Below, piece after piece: positions 1-6,699 of a stretch of 36,758 nt of DNA. Each line of letters begins with the position of its first letter. Positions within the stretch are counted from its first letter, which is position 1. The DNA comes from Cloacibacillus sp. (GTDB lineage Bacteria; Synergistota; Synergistia; Synergistales; Synergistaceae), in the NCBI GenBank assembly GCA_036655895.1, contig JAVVPF010000031.1:1-36758 (forward strand), written 5' to 3'. The position numbers were made by a program, and so were the translations under genes. Below the pieces are notes generated by a model. The model made no database searches. It was given only the letters and a program-made list of their open reading frames with translations, and was not told the origin of the DNA.

Positions 1-82
1 CAGCGGCTGCAACGCTGGAGTTGCGGCGCTTGCGCTCCTTGGCTTCGCACTCGTTCCCGTGCTTTACAGGAAAAAGAGGTAA
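1..82 (+). CDS. Synergist-CTERM surface protein, 3' end only
   Basis: Only the last 26 codons and the stop lie in the window; the reading frame begins at base 2. The visible tail reads SGCNAG, then a hydrophobic stretch (VAALALLGFALVPVLY), then RKKR. This is the three-part layout of a C-terminal sorting signal: a short motif with one invariant Cys, a membrane segment and a basic end. It is almost identical to the end of the complete protein at 621-2525, so the two are neighbouring paralogues on the same strand. By analogy with other CTERM systems the tail would be processed at the membrane and the protein displayed outside. Nothing can be said of the rest of the protein. A strong terminator follows. 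Confidence 0.85.
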   Translation, partial: SGCNAGVAALALLGFALVPVLYRKKR

Positions 83-121
83 CACATCACCAACCGAATA
101 ATAAAATAAAGTAATTTACGC

Positions 122-165
122 AAAGAGGAGGCCTCTCGTAACACAAGAGACCTCCTCTTTTATAT
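122..165 (+). terminator. Rho-independent terminator after the first CTERM gene
   Basis: AAAGAGGAGG at 122-131 pairs with CCTCCTCTTT at 151-160, with further pairing inside, and a T-rich run follows. It sits 40 bases after the stop codon of the partial gene. The mirror-image A-run on the 5' side would let it also work on the minus strand. Confidence 0.85.
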
Positions 166-254
166 TTTAGATGGCACACGTCCGATAAGACGCGTTATTT
201 TTTAACTACCATATACAAATACAAAGTTTATATTTTTAATTTAATTTTAATTGT

Positions 255-283
255 TTGACAGAAAAATAAAACAATGCTATCTT
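255..283 (+). promoter_or_regulatory. Sigma-70-type promoter for the riboswitch-controlled gene
   Basis: TTGACA at 255-260 and TATCTT at 278-283 are separated by 17 bases in an AT-rich tract. A start near 290 would give a transcript that begins about 45 bases before the riboswitch aptamer. The -10 box is imperfect, so this is a prediction from spacing and position. Confidence 0.5.
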
Positions 284-335
284 GACTGTGAAAATTATAG
301 ACAATTTTTGTATTTTAATGGCACTATATAAAAAA

Positions 336-415
336 GATAAAGGCAAATCCGCCGAAAGACGGCATACGCAAAACTATAGGGTCTTCCCCGTTATCGGGAT
401 GGCAGCCAGCTACCT
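336..415 (+). promoter_or_regulatory. Cyclic di-GMP-I (GEMM-I) riboswitch aptamer
   Basis: The order of conserved blocks fits the GEMM-I class: AAAGGCAAATCC at 339-350, a GAAA tetraloop closing a short stem (354-357), ATACGCAAAACTATAGGG at 364-381, a variable hairpin (CCCG..CGGG), then ATGGCAGCCAGCTACC at 399-414. This class binds the second messenger c-di-GMP and usually controls motility, adhesion or surface genes. It lies on the strand of, and about 200 bases ahead of, the Synergist-CTERM beta-helix protein at 621, with no other gene between. The class assignment rests on motif order; a covariance-model scan was not possible. Confidence 0.82.
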
Positions 416-431
416 TGGAAAGTTTTACACG

Positions 432-464
432 CCGCTGGCTGCCGCAAGCTAGCGGTCTTTTTTG
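432..464 (+). terminator. Riboswitch expression-platform terminator
   Basis: CCGCTGGCT at 432-440 pairs with the region ending AGCGG at 451-455, and a TCTTTTTT run follows. The 5' arm contains GCTGGCTGCC (434-443), the exact complement of GGCAGCCAGC (401-410) in the 3' half of the aptamer. The two pairings exclude each other. When the aptamer is folded with ligand, the 401-410 segment is occupied and the terminator can form; otherwise the 401-443 pairing would block it. This predicts that c-di-GMP turns the downstream gene off. Confidence 0.75.
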
Positions 465-620
465 TGGAAAACGCAGCTGAGCAGAAATTTAAAAGGGGGG
501 TATCGTAAAATCTATCTACCGCAAAACGGCTGGCTTGATGATTCGTGTTAGAGAACGCAATGGATCGCTGTTGGTTTATGTTTTATGCCATGTCAGGCAT
601 AACGAAAGGATTGTGACGAG

Positions 621-2525
621 ATGAAGAAAATTATTATTTCAATTTCCGTATTCTTATTGGCACTATGTATGGCTTTACCAGGAATGGCGGTTGAAGTTAG
701 CGTATTAAAAACGTTAGAGGCAGAAATAGCGACCGCTAATGGCGGTACGGTAAAACTGACGAATGATATTGCCGATGTTACCACAGAAAGGCTTCTCATC
801 AGCAAAGACGTTACCCTAGATCTTGCAGGACATACTATTACCTTCACAGAAGACTTGAACAAAAATAATCGTGGCATCGAAGTCACAGACGGAGCTAAGG
901 TAGTAATCACGTCGTCCACTGGCGTCGGAAAAGTAATTTACGGATACGAGCAAGGCATAACTGTAAGAGGCGACTGTAGTTACGGTGACAATAGAAAAGC
1001 AATAACGAGCACAGTGACTTTAAAGGGAAATGTGGAAATTAAAGGCTTAAATGAAAACAAAGGTTCTACTGGCGTTACAATCTTTGGTAAAGGTGCCACT
1101 CTAAACATATACGACGGTGTAAAAATTTCTGGTCATGATTTTGGAATAGCTGGCAATGGAACAAAAAATCTCAGCACGAATAAAGACAATGGCGGCACAA
1201 CAATCAATATTTACGGCGGAGAAATTAAGGCCGATGCTTTTGCCATCTATCACCCTCAGGATGGTATATTGAATATGAGTGGAGGAACCATCACCGGCGC
1301 AGATGGCATACAATTTAAAGCTGGAGGCGCCGCAATTACAAAGGTTTCCGGCGGTGTAATAAAAGCCACTGGAAATTTTATTGAAGTTGGGCAGTTAGTA
1401 GATAACTCTAACGGAGCCGTCGTCACTGGCAGCGCCATTTCACTTATCGGTAACGATAGCTACACAGGAAATATGACATTGAACATCAGCGGAAACGGCG
1501 TAAAGATTATAAGTGAAAAGGGCTATGCAGTTCGTCAGGAAATAACTAAAGGAGAATCTTCTCAAATTTCTTCAGTAAAAATATCGGGTGGTAGCTTTAG
1601 CGGGGCTAAAGGAGCCTTGTACTTTAAAAATTTTACCGCAGATAAGGATAAATATGCACTCACCGGCGGCTCCTACAGCAGCAACCCCAAGGAATATGTC
1701 GGCCCCGGCTACGCGGTTGCTAAGCACGGCGATATGTTTGTCGTGGAAATTCCCGCTCCCGCTCCGACATCGCCGGACCTTCCAGCGGACAAACCAAAGG
1801 AAGTACAGCCTGTGACGCCAGTGGTGGCAAGCGTTGACATCACAGCGACCGCCGAGGATAAGGCAAAGACAGTAAGCGACGCCGCGAGTTACGCCGACAA
1901 GGGCACAATCACGGCGGCAGACCTCGAAGTAAGCCCGCAGGGCTTTGTCGTACCAAAGGAGGCCGTAGTACAGGCGGCCTTTGCTGATGCCATGCAAAAG
2001 AGCAATAAAGAAGGCTCCATCACAGAGGTAAACGTCCTGCCGCTCTTCTTGGCCAAACTCACGACCTCAGGGGACGTTGCTGCGATATCCTATTCCGTCA
2101 AAGGAAGCGACCTCAAAGCGGCGAAGGCCGGCGATGTTAGGGTCATAAAGGTACTCACCTCCGGCACAGGAGAGTTCTTCACTTTCCAGAGCGACTCAAG
2201 CAAAACGGCTGACAAAAATTTCGCTCTTCAGCTTGAAGGAGACAAGAAATTCCTCGCCGCCGCCGACGCCATTGAGGCGGGCAAGAATTACAAACTGCTC
2301 CTCTTTGTAAAGGACAACGGTGATTTTGACCTCCGCAAAGACACCGCCGGCGAAGTGGTGGACCCCGCGGCGATAGCAAAAACAACAGAAAAAGCAGCGC
2401 CCACACCAACGCCAACACCAACGCCCACTGGCGGCAGTTCCAGCAGCGGCTGCAACGCAGGACTTGCTGCGCTTGCGCTCCTTGGCGTGGCGCTCGTTCC
2501 TTCGCTCTACAGAAAAAAGAGATAG
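621..2525 (+). CDS. Secreted beta-helix-like surface protein with Synergist-CTERM tail
   Basis: A 634-residue exported protein. Residues 1-23 form a signal peptide (MKKIIISIS, hydrophobic core, ending GMA). Residues about 30-370 are Gly/Thr/Asn-rich with repeating short beta-strand patterns (for example GGTTINIYGGEIKAD, DGILNMSGGTITGAD), typical of right-handed parallel beta-helix (pectate-lyase-like) folds in adhesins and surface proteins. A Pro-rich linker (about 384-400) leads to a second domain (about 405-590), then PTPTPTPTPT (594-603) and the sorting tail, with its Cys near 611, a hydrophobic segment and RKKR. No enzyme active site is recognisable, so a structural or adhesive role is inference. 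Its expression is probably controlled by the upstream c-di-GMP riboswitch. The ATG at 621 follows GAAAGGA with 10 bases between. Confidence 0.85.
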   Translation: MKKIIISISVFLLALCMALPGMAVEVSVLKTLEAEIATANGGTVKLTNDIADVTTERLLISKDVTLDLAGHTITFTEDLNKNNRGIEVTDGAKVVITSSTGVGKVIYGYEQGITVRGDCSYGDNRKAITSTVTLKGNVEIKGLNENKGSTGVTIFGKGATLNIYDGVKISGHDFGIAGNGTKNLSTNKDNGGTTINIYGGEIKADAFAIYHPQDGILNMSGGTITGADGIQFKAGGAAITKVSGGVIKATGNFIEVGQLVDNSNGAVVTGSAISLIGNDSYTGNMTLNISGNGVKIISEKGYAVRQEITKGESSQISSVKISGGSFSGAKGALYFKNFTADKDKYALTGGSYSSNPKEYVGPGYAVAKHGDMFVVEIPAPAPTSPDLPADKPKEVQPVTPVVASVDITATAEDKAKTVSDAASYADKGTITAADLEVSPQGFVVPKEAVVQAAFADAMQKSNKEGSITEVNVLPLFLAKLTTSGDVAAISYSVKGSDLKAAKAGDVRVIKVLTSGTGEFFTFQSDSSKTADKNFALQLEGDKKFLAAADAIEAGKNYKLLLFVKDNGDFDLRKDTAGEVVDPAAIAKTTEKAAPTPTPTPTPTGGSSSSGCNAGLAALALLGVALVPSLYRKKR

Positions 2526-2573
2526 CAAATCGCTTAACGGCAACGCAATAAGCACCCCCAATCAAACACAACA

Positions 2574-2606
2574 GAGGAGGCCCGATAATAGGGGCTTCTT
2601 CTTTTT
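2574..2606 (+). terminator. Terminator after the CTERM gene
   Basis: GAGGAGGCCC at 2574-2583 pairs, with two G-U pairs, with GGGGCTTCTTC at 2591-2601, followed by a T-run. It has the same GAGGAGGCC core as the hairpins at 122 and 3439. Confidence 0.8.
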
Positions 2607-2615
2607 GTCTGCCTT

Positions 2616-2660
2616 AAATCAACATTACAACGAGAAATTTTCTCAAATCCATGTTGATTT
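2616..2660. promoter_or_regulatory. Interrupted palindrome at the toxin-antitoxin promoter (candidate operator)
   Basis: AAATCAACAT (2616-2625) is the exact reverse complement of ATGTTGATTT (2651-2660). Between them GAGAAATTTTCTC (2632-2644) is itself a palindrome with the same centre, base 2638. The right arm overlaps the -35 box of the predicted promoter. Autoregulatory operators of toxin-antitoxin operons are often palindromes in this place, so an operator is the leading reading. A transcript hairpin is the alternative. Confidence 0.5.
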
Positions 2661-2683
2661 TTGCACATAAATGGCTTTATAAT
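2654..2683 (+). promoter_or_regulatory. Promoter for the first toxin-antitoxin pair
   Basis: TTGATT at 2654-2659 and a perfect TATAAT at 2678-2683, with an 18-base spacer. It is on the strand of the two small genes at 2807-3402. The leader to the first start codon would be about 115 bases, in which no further structure was recognised. Confidence 0.55.
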
Positions 2684-2806
2684 CACATCAGCCACTGCAA
2701 AGGATCTCTTAGTTTAACGAAAATAATACGGATTACGCGGTTGCATTCTCCGTTCCTTTGCAATAAATTTTTGATGGAGCGGTAACTAAATAAGGAGGGA
2801 TGTATC

Positions 2807-2989
2807 ATGAATGACATTCTGACAAAAACTAAATTGCAGGAATTACATAGAAGAGCAGTTGCCAGAAGACTTTCTGAGACTGCTCTGCGCCGCGCAAAAG
2901 ACGCGTCCCTTGAAAATGACAATTTCTCATCTCTCTCCTGTTATGTGTACTCCGAAATAACATCTGACAGCAACTCCGTGAATAAATAA
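2807..2989 (+). CDS. Small hypothetical protein, candidate antitoxin
   Basis: A 60-residue, highly charged protein with no recognised family. The first 40 residues are rich in Arg/Lys/Leu and probably helical (LQELHRRAVARRLSETALRR); the end is polar and Ser/Asn-rich. The ATG at 2807 is preceded by a strong AAGGAGGG sequence. Its stop codon overlaps the start of the PemK/MazF-like gene (TAATG), so the two are probably translationally coupled. The antitoxin role rests on position (small gene first, toxin-like gene second), size and charge, plus the palindrome at the promoter. No DNA-binding motif can be named with certainty. Confidence 0.65.
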   Translation: MNDILTKTKLQELHRRAVARRLSETALRRAKDASLENDNFSSLSCYVYSEITSDSNSVNK

Positions 2990-3402
2990 TGGAGCTAAAA
3001 AGAGGTGGGATTTATTATATAACATTTCCATATACACTTGACCCAAAGTATCCCCACGGCAAAAGTAAATTTGTATTGGTGCTTCAGGAGGGCGAATATT
3101 TCAGTAAATTCAATACGGTAGAAATCTTACTGATAACCTCTGACAAACTTTACAAGCCGCGTGATAGGTATGTTACCGACGTTGTCGTTGAGCCTGGCTC
3201 GACAAGGCTAAAGGAAAAATCTTGGATTCTTTGTGCACAACCATACCCTATTGAAAAAAAACTGTTCGATGCAGAAGGGGTTTGGTGTGCAGGAGAACTT
3301 GATGCGGCAAAGATGGACGAAGTGGATGAAGCTATCTACATCGGCCTTTGCATGGGACTACAGCATGAACTTGCCGTAGAACCAGGAGAAAATTTGGCTT
3401 AA
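2989..3402 (+). CDS. PemK/MazF-family toxin-like protein
   Basis: A 137-residue protein opening with MELKRGGIYYITFPYTLDP, the usual start of PemK/MazF-fold proteins (basic residue, G, hydrophobic strand, then a P in the first loop). KFVLVLQEGEYF followed by VEILLITSD fits the next beta-strands of the fold. Characterised members are mRNA interferases of type II toxin-antitoxin systems. The protein is a little longer than the usual 105-120 residues. The fit is from motif reading only, and activity is not implied. The start overlaps the stop of the preceding 60-residue gene by one base, and a bidirectional terminator follows. Confidence 0.7.
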   Translation: MELKRGGIYYITFPYTLDPKYPHGKSKFVLVLQEGEYFSKFNTVEILLITSDKLYKPRDRYVTDVVVEPGSTRLKEKSWILCAQPYPIEKKLFDAEGVWCAGELDAAKMDEVDEAIYIGLCMGLQHELAVEPGENLA

Positions 3403-3438
3403 GTCACACAAAATTGCGCCAGGATGATTCCGCGCTTT

Positions 3439-3469
3439 GAGGAGGCCCGCGTATTTTCGGGGCCTCCTC
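3439..3469. terminator. Bidirectional terminator between the toxin-like gene and argG
   Basis: GAGGAGGCCC at 3439-3448 pairs perfectly with GGGCCTCCTC at 3460-3469. On the plus strand TGTTTATTG follows. The genes converge here (toxin-like gene on plus, argG on minus), so the hairpin probably serves both, although the T-runs are weak. Confidence 0.6.
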
Positions 3470-3486
3470 TGTTTATTGCGGTTTTG

Positions 3487-4749
3487 TTATTTCGTTGCGT
3501 CTTTTCCCTTTTGCATCATCAGTGTGTCTATGGGGTTTACGTTCTTTTCTTTGTGGGTCTGGCGCCAGGTCTTTATTGGCATTCCCCATATCTTTATGAA
3601 GCCGACTGAGGCGGACTGGTCGAAGATGTCGCCCGCGGAGTAGGTTGCAAGGGCCTTGCTGTAGACGGAGGAGTCAGATTTCATTCCGTTGACGATGCAG
3701 TTGCCTTTGTAGAAGACCATGCGTACAGTGCCGTTTACGGCCTTCTGCGTCGATTCCATGAATGCCTGCACCGCCTCCATGAGCGGCGAGAACCAGTAGC
3801 CTTCGTAGGTCATTTCGGCGAATTTCACCTCAAGCTCGCGCTTTGTGCGCAGAGTGTCCTTTGAGAGCGTGATGCTTTCAAGCTTTTTATGAGCGGAAAG
3901 CAGCGCGAGCGCGCCGGGGCATTCGTATACTTCGCGGCTTTTGAAGCCGACGAGGCGGTCTTCTACCATGTCGATGCGTCCGTAACCAGCTTTGCCGGCA
4001 GTTTTGTTCATGAAGTCTATCAGTTCGATGGAGCCCATTTTTTTGCCGTCGATGGCGACCGGCACGCCGCCTTCAAATGTGATTTCGACGGTCACCTCTT
4101 CGTCGGGCGCCTCTTTCGGGTCGGCGGTCAGTTTGTAGGCGTCTTTCGGAGGCTCGTTCCACGGGTCTTCGAGGATGCCGCACTCTATTGAGCGGCCCCA
4201 GAGGTTGTCGTCGATGCTGTAGGGGTTCTTGCGCGTTGTGGGGACGGGGACGTTGTGTTCCGCCGCGTAGTCCATCTCTTCTTCGCGGGTGAAGCCCCAG
4301 TCGCGGACGGGAGCGAGAACTTCTATTTCGGGGTTCAGCGCGTTGCAGCATACTTCGATACGCACCTGGTCCTGTCCTTTGCCTGTGCAGCCGTGAGCTA
4401 CGGCTATTGCGTTTTCTTTCTCGGCGCACCAGATGAGCGCCTGCGCTATCATGGGGCGCGAGAGCGCGGAGTTGAGCGGGTAGATTCCCTGATAGACCGC
4501 GTTTGATTTGAGCGCGGGCCAGACGAATGTGTCGATGAAGGCCTCGCGGAGGTCTACGACGTAGGCTTTGGCCGCGCCCGCGGCGTATGCTTTTGCCTTT
4601 ATCTCTTCAAGGTTGTCCGCCTGCTGTCCTACGTGCATTGTGAGCGTGATGACTTCGTATCCCTGATCGTGGAGCCACGGAATGGCCACCGATGTGTCTA
4701 GTCCGCCGCTGTATGCCAATACCACTTTGCCTTTTTTCTCTGCCGTCAT
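3487..4749 (-). CDS. argG: Argininosuccinate synthase
   Basis: A 420-residue cytoplasmic enzyme of arginine biosynthesis that joins citrulline and aspartate, using ATP, to give argininosuccinate. The N-terminus KVVLAYSGGLDTSVAIPWL carries the SGGLDTS pyrophosphatase loop of the family. AHGCTGKGQDQVR and the DRL.GFKSREVYECPGALAL region are also typical. Length is slightly above the usual 395-410 residues. The ATG at 4749 follows CGGAGGA at a good distance. The gene is transcribed alone, behind a T-box leader, so its expression should depend on tRNA charging. No argH or other arginine gene is in the window. Confidence 0.97.
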   Translation of the reverse strand: MTAEKKGKVVLAYSGGLDTSVAIPWLHDQGYEVITLTMHVGQQADNLEEIKAKAYAAGAAKAYVVDLREAFIDTFVWPALKSNAVYQGIYPLNSALSRPMIAQALIWCAEKENAIAVAHGCTGKGQDQVRIEVCCNALNPEIEVLAPVRDWGFTREEEMDYAAEHNVPVPTTRKNPYSIDDNLWGRSIECGILEDPWNEPPKDAYKLTADPKEAPDEEVTVEITFEGGVPVAIDGKKMGSIELIDFMNKTAGKAGYGRIDMVEDRLVGFKSREVYECPGALALLSAHKKLESITLSKDTLRTKRELEVKFAEMTYEGYWFSPLMEAVQAFMESTQKAVNGTVRMVFYKGNCIVNGMKSDSSVYSKALATYSAGDIFDQSASVGFIKIWGMPIKTWRQTHKEKNVNPIDTLMMQKGKDATK

Positions 4750-4793
4750 TTGAAATTCCTCCGTTATTTTTCTTTTTTTATTTTTTAATAGTC

Positions 4794-4840
4794 AAAAAAA
4801 GCTCGTCCCTCTTTCCGGTTCTCCGGAAAAAGGGACGAGC
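4794..4840 (-). terminator. T-box leader terminator upstream of argG
   Basis: Read on the minus strand, GCTCGTCCCT (from 4840) and AGGGACGAGC (to 4801) form a long stem with CCGG/CCGG pairing inside it, followed by seven Ts at 4800-4794. It lies just after the conserved T-box sequence and before the argG ribosome binding site, as expected for transcriptional attenuation. Confidence 0.88.
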
Positions 4841-5100
4841 AAATTTACCCGCGGTACCACCCTCGTTGGCTTAAAAGCCCACTTGTTTGTAATGCTCCTG
4901 GGTGCGAGATTGCGATCCTGTTTGCGAAAGACGCTTTCAGCCGACGGCGTCTTATCTCTGTCGCAGAGTAATCGAATCTATATCCCCGTCATCGCATTTA
5001 AGTATATGCGTGAAGAGATCGATTCGTCGTATGCGTCTTACTCGTTCGACAGTGTTCAGGTCCACAATGCCGCCTCCTTTCGTGGTGGTCTCAAATATTG
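4794..5100 (-). promoter_or_regulatory. T-box riboswitch leader of argG
   Basis: On the minus strand the leader contains AGGGTGGTACCGCGGG at about 4863-4848, the near-invariant T-box sequence that contacts the uncharged tRNA acceptor end, followed by the terminator. Upstream are a probable stem III (GACGC..GCGTC) and a long stem I region (about 5060-4940) with CTGTCG paired to CGACAG. When the matching tRNA is uncharged the antiterminator forms and argG is read. The specifier codon could not be assigned with confidence: Arg is the natural guess, but Asp is also a substrate of ArgG. Confidence 0.88.
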
Positions 5101-5107
5101 TGTGGTA

Positions 5108-5135
5108 TTTTATACTGCGCGCCGATTATTGTCAA
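5108..5135 (-). promoter_or_regulatory. argG promoter
   Basis: On the minus strand TTGACA (5135-5130) is followed by TATAAAAT (5114-5107), giving 15-17 bases of spacing depending on the exact -10 register. It lies directly upstream of the T-box leader. Confidence 0.7.
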
Positions 5136-5181
5136 CTAGGTGCGTGACAAAAACAAAACTAAACCTTTAAACGTTATAAGT

Positions 5182-5988
5182 TTATTTTTTGCTGCTGACG
5201 GCGTTGAATACGTTTTCTTCAAACGAGGTCTTTTTTGCAAAATCAAGCGCCTCGAATGAGGTGAGCTGAAGATGCACCGGCGTTATGGAGATGTAGTTGT
5301 GCGCGACGGCCCAGACGTCCGTTCCTTCGTCCATGTCGTCACGTATGCTTCCGCCGACCCAGTAGGCTTTGCCTCCAGACGGCGTCTCTACCGTCGTGAT
5401 TTTATCGTGGTAGTAGCGTTTGCCTTTGCTTGTCAGCCTTACGCCGTTTAGTTGCGCGACCGGGATGTTTGGGACGTTGACGTTGTAGAATACGTCTTTT
5501 TGCATCGGGTTGACGGCAAGTTCCCTCACTATTTTGAGGGCGGCCTCCGCCGCCGCGGCGTAATGTTTTTCAGGCGAACGTGTGCCGCAGACGAGGGAGA
5601 CTGCGATGGACGGATAGCCGTAGACAAGCCCCTCCATCGCGGCGCAGGCGGTACCGGAGTATGTTATGTCGTCGGCCAGGTTCGGGCCTCTGTTTATGCC
5701 GGAGAGGATGATGTCCGGCTCTATTTTGAGCACGTCAAGCGCCATTATGACGCAGTCGGTGGGGGTGCCGTCGCACGAGTAGGCGCAAAAACCGCCCGCG
5801 ATATGGCCTTTGCTCACCTCTTTTATCATGAGGGGCCGGTCCATCGTCATTGAATGGCCGGAGGCGCTGCGCTCTCTGTCGGGCGCGACCGCCGTTACGT
5901 CGTAGCCTTCGTCGTAAAATTTCCTTGCAAGCGTTTGGATGCCGTCGGCGTAGATGCCGTCATCGTTTGTTATGAGTATTTTTTTCAT
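5182..5988 (-). CDS. surE: 5'/3'-nucleotidase SurE
   Basis: A 268-residue metal-dependent phosphatase acting on nucleoside monophosphates. The N-terminus MKKILITNDDGIYADGIQTL carries the metal-binding NDDG of the family, followed by APDRERSASGHSMT and, further on, SGINRGPNLADDITYSGTACAAMEG, all SurE hallmarks. Length is normal. The ATG at 5988 has GAGGT upstream. It lies 11 bases after the stop of the M50 peptidase gene and is probably co-transcribed with it. Reported roles in stationary-phase survival and nucleotide recycling come from other bacteria. Confidence 0.95.
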   Translation of the reverse strand: MKKILITNDDGIYADGIQTLARKFYDEGYDVTAVAPDRERSASGHSMTMDRPLMIKEVSKGHIAGGFCAYSCDGTPTDCVIMALDVLKIEPDIILSGINRGPNLADDITYSGTACAAMEGLVYGYPSIAVSLVCGTRSPEKHYAAAAEAALKIVRELAVNPMQKDVFYNVNVPNIPVAQLNGVRLTSKGKRYYHDKITTVETPSGGKAYWVGGSIRDDMDEGTDVWAVAHNYISITPVHLQLTSFEALDFAKKTSFEENVFNAVSSKK

Positions 5989-5999
5989 TGTGTACCTCG

Positions 6000-6617
6000 C
6001 TATATCATCACTATTCTAAAAAGTACGGACATTATCGGCTGCATCAGATACGGAAGGACATCTGTGACGAGGAGCGCTACTATCACTATCATTCCGTAGC
6101 GTTCGAGCCAGTAGTAATATTTCATCCACTGATACGGGAGCAGGACGTAAAGTATCCTTGAACCGTCAAGCGGAGGTATCGGCAGAAGGTTGAAGGCCGC
6201 AAGCCCCAAGTTGATGTATATCATGAGCAGGATGAACTGCTGAGCGCCCCAGCTGCTGAAGAGGGCGGGAAGAAATCGCACGAGCTGCGCGCAGACGAAG
6301 GCAGTGAGCAGGTTGCCGGTGACGCCGGCCAAACTTACGATTATTATGTCGCGCTTTGGGTGCTTGAAGTAGCGCGTATCTATCGGCACGGGCTTCGCCC
6401 AGCCGAAGCGAAAAAGAAGCAGGCAGAGCGCGCCCATCGGGTCAAGGTGGTGCATTGGGTTCAGCGAAAGACGCCCCTCGCGTTCGGCGGTGTCGTCGCC
6501 CAACAGCTTCGCGGCTAGTCCGTGGCAGTATTCGTGAAAGGTGATGGCCCACAGCACGGCCGGAAGGGAAAGAAGCAGCTCCGCAATGCCGGCCGCTGTA
6601 AATAGATTTCTAAACAT
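6000..6617 (-). CDS. Site-2 protease family (M50) membrane metallopeptidase
   Basis: About 205 residues with several membrane segments. ITFHEYCHGLAAKLLGD contains the HExxH zinc motif of M50 peptidases, within a helix near residue 30. Further on NLLPIPPLDGSRIL carries the NxxPxPxLDG motif that supplies the third zinc ligand, so both halves of the active site are present. It belongs to the short, PDZ-less group like rhomboid-neighbour or YwhC-type proteins; its substrate is unknown. The ATG at 6617 was chosen over an upstream TTG at 6641 because AAGGATG lies just ahead. It is the first gene of a two-gene unit with surE. Confidence 0.88.
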   Translation of the reverse strand: MFRNLFTAAGIAELLLSLPAVLWAITFHEYCHGLAAKLLGDDTAEREGRLSLNPMHHLDPMGALCLLLFRFGWAKPVPIDTRYFKHPKRDIIIVSLAGVTGNLLTAFVCAQLVRFLPALFSSWGAQQFILLMIYINLGLAAFNLLPIPPLDGSRILYVLLPYQWMKYYYWLERYGMIVIVALLVTDVLPYLMQPIMSVLFRIVMI

Positions 6618-6676
6618 TGAAACGATCACATCCTTGGTCAATCTCTGTCAATTCATTATCCAAGGTATTGTAACAT

Positions 6677-6699
6677 GAAAAGGCCGCTTTTAAAGCGGC
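6677..6699 (-). terminator. Terminator of the thiT-thiN unit
   Basis: GCCGCTTTTAAAGCGGC at 6683-6699 is a perfect palindrome, and on the minus strand it is followed by CTTTT. It overlaps the last codons of the thiamine pyrophosphokinase gene. Confidence 0.6.

Larger units (their letters stand above)
83..620 (+). other. Gene-free leader region between the two CTERM genes
   Basis: No convincing gene is present on either strand. In order it holds the upstream gene's terminator (122-165), an AT-rich promoter region (about 180-300), a c-di-GMP-I riboswitch aptamer (about 336-415) with its terminator (432-464), and about 155 bases of leader before the start codon. That last part has a small hairpin, ATGCC at 585-589 with GGCAT at 596-600, just ahead of the likely ribosome binding site (GAAAGGA at 604-610). 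Confidence 0.7.

Noticed and set aside
5452-5853. A 133-codon open frame on the plus strand
   Set aside because: It lies entirely opposite surE, has no ribosome binding site and reads as low-complexity Arg/Val/Asp sequence from GC-rich codons of the other strand.
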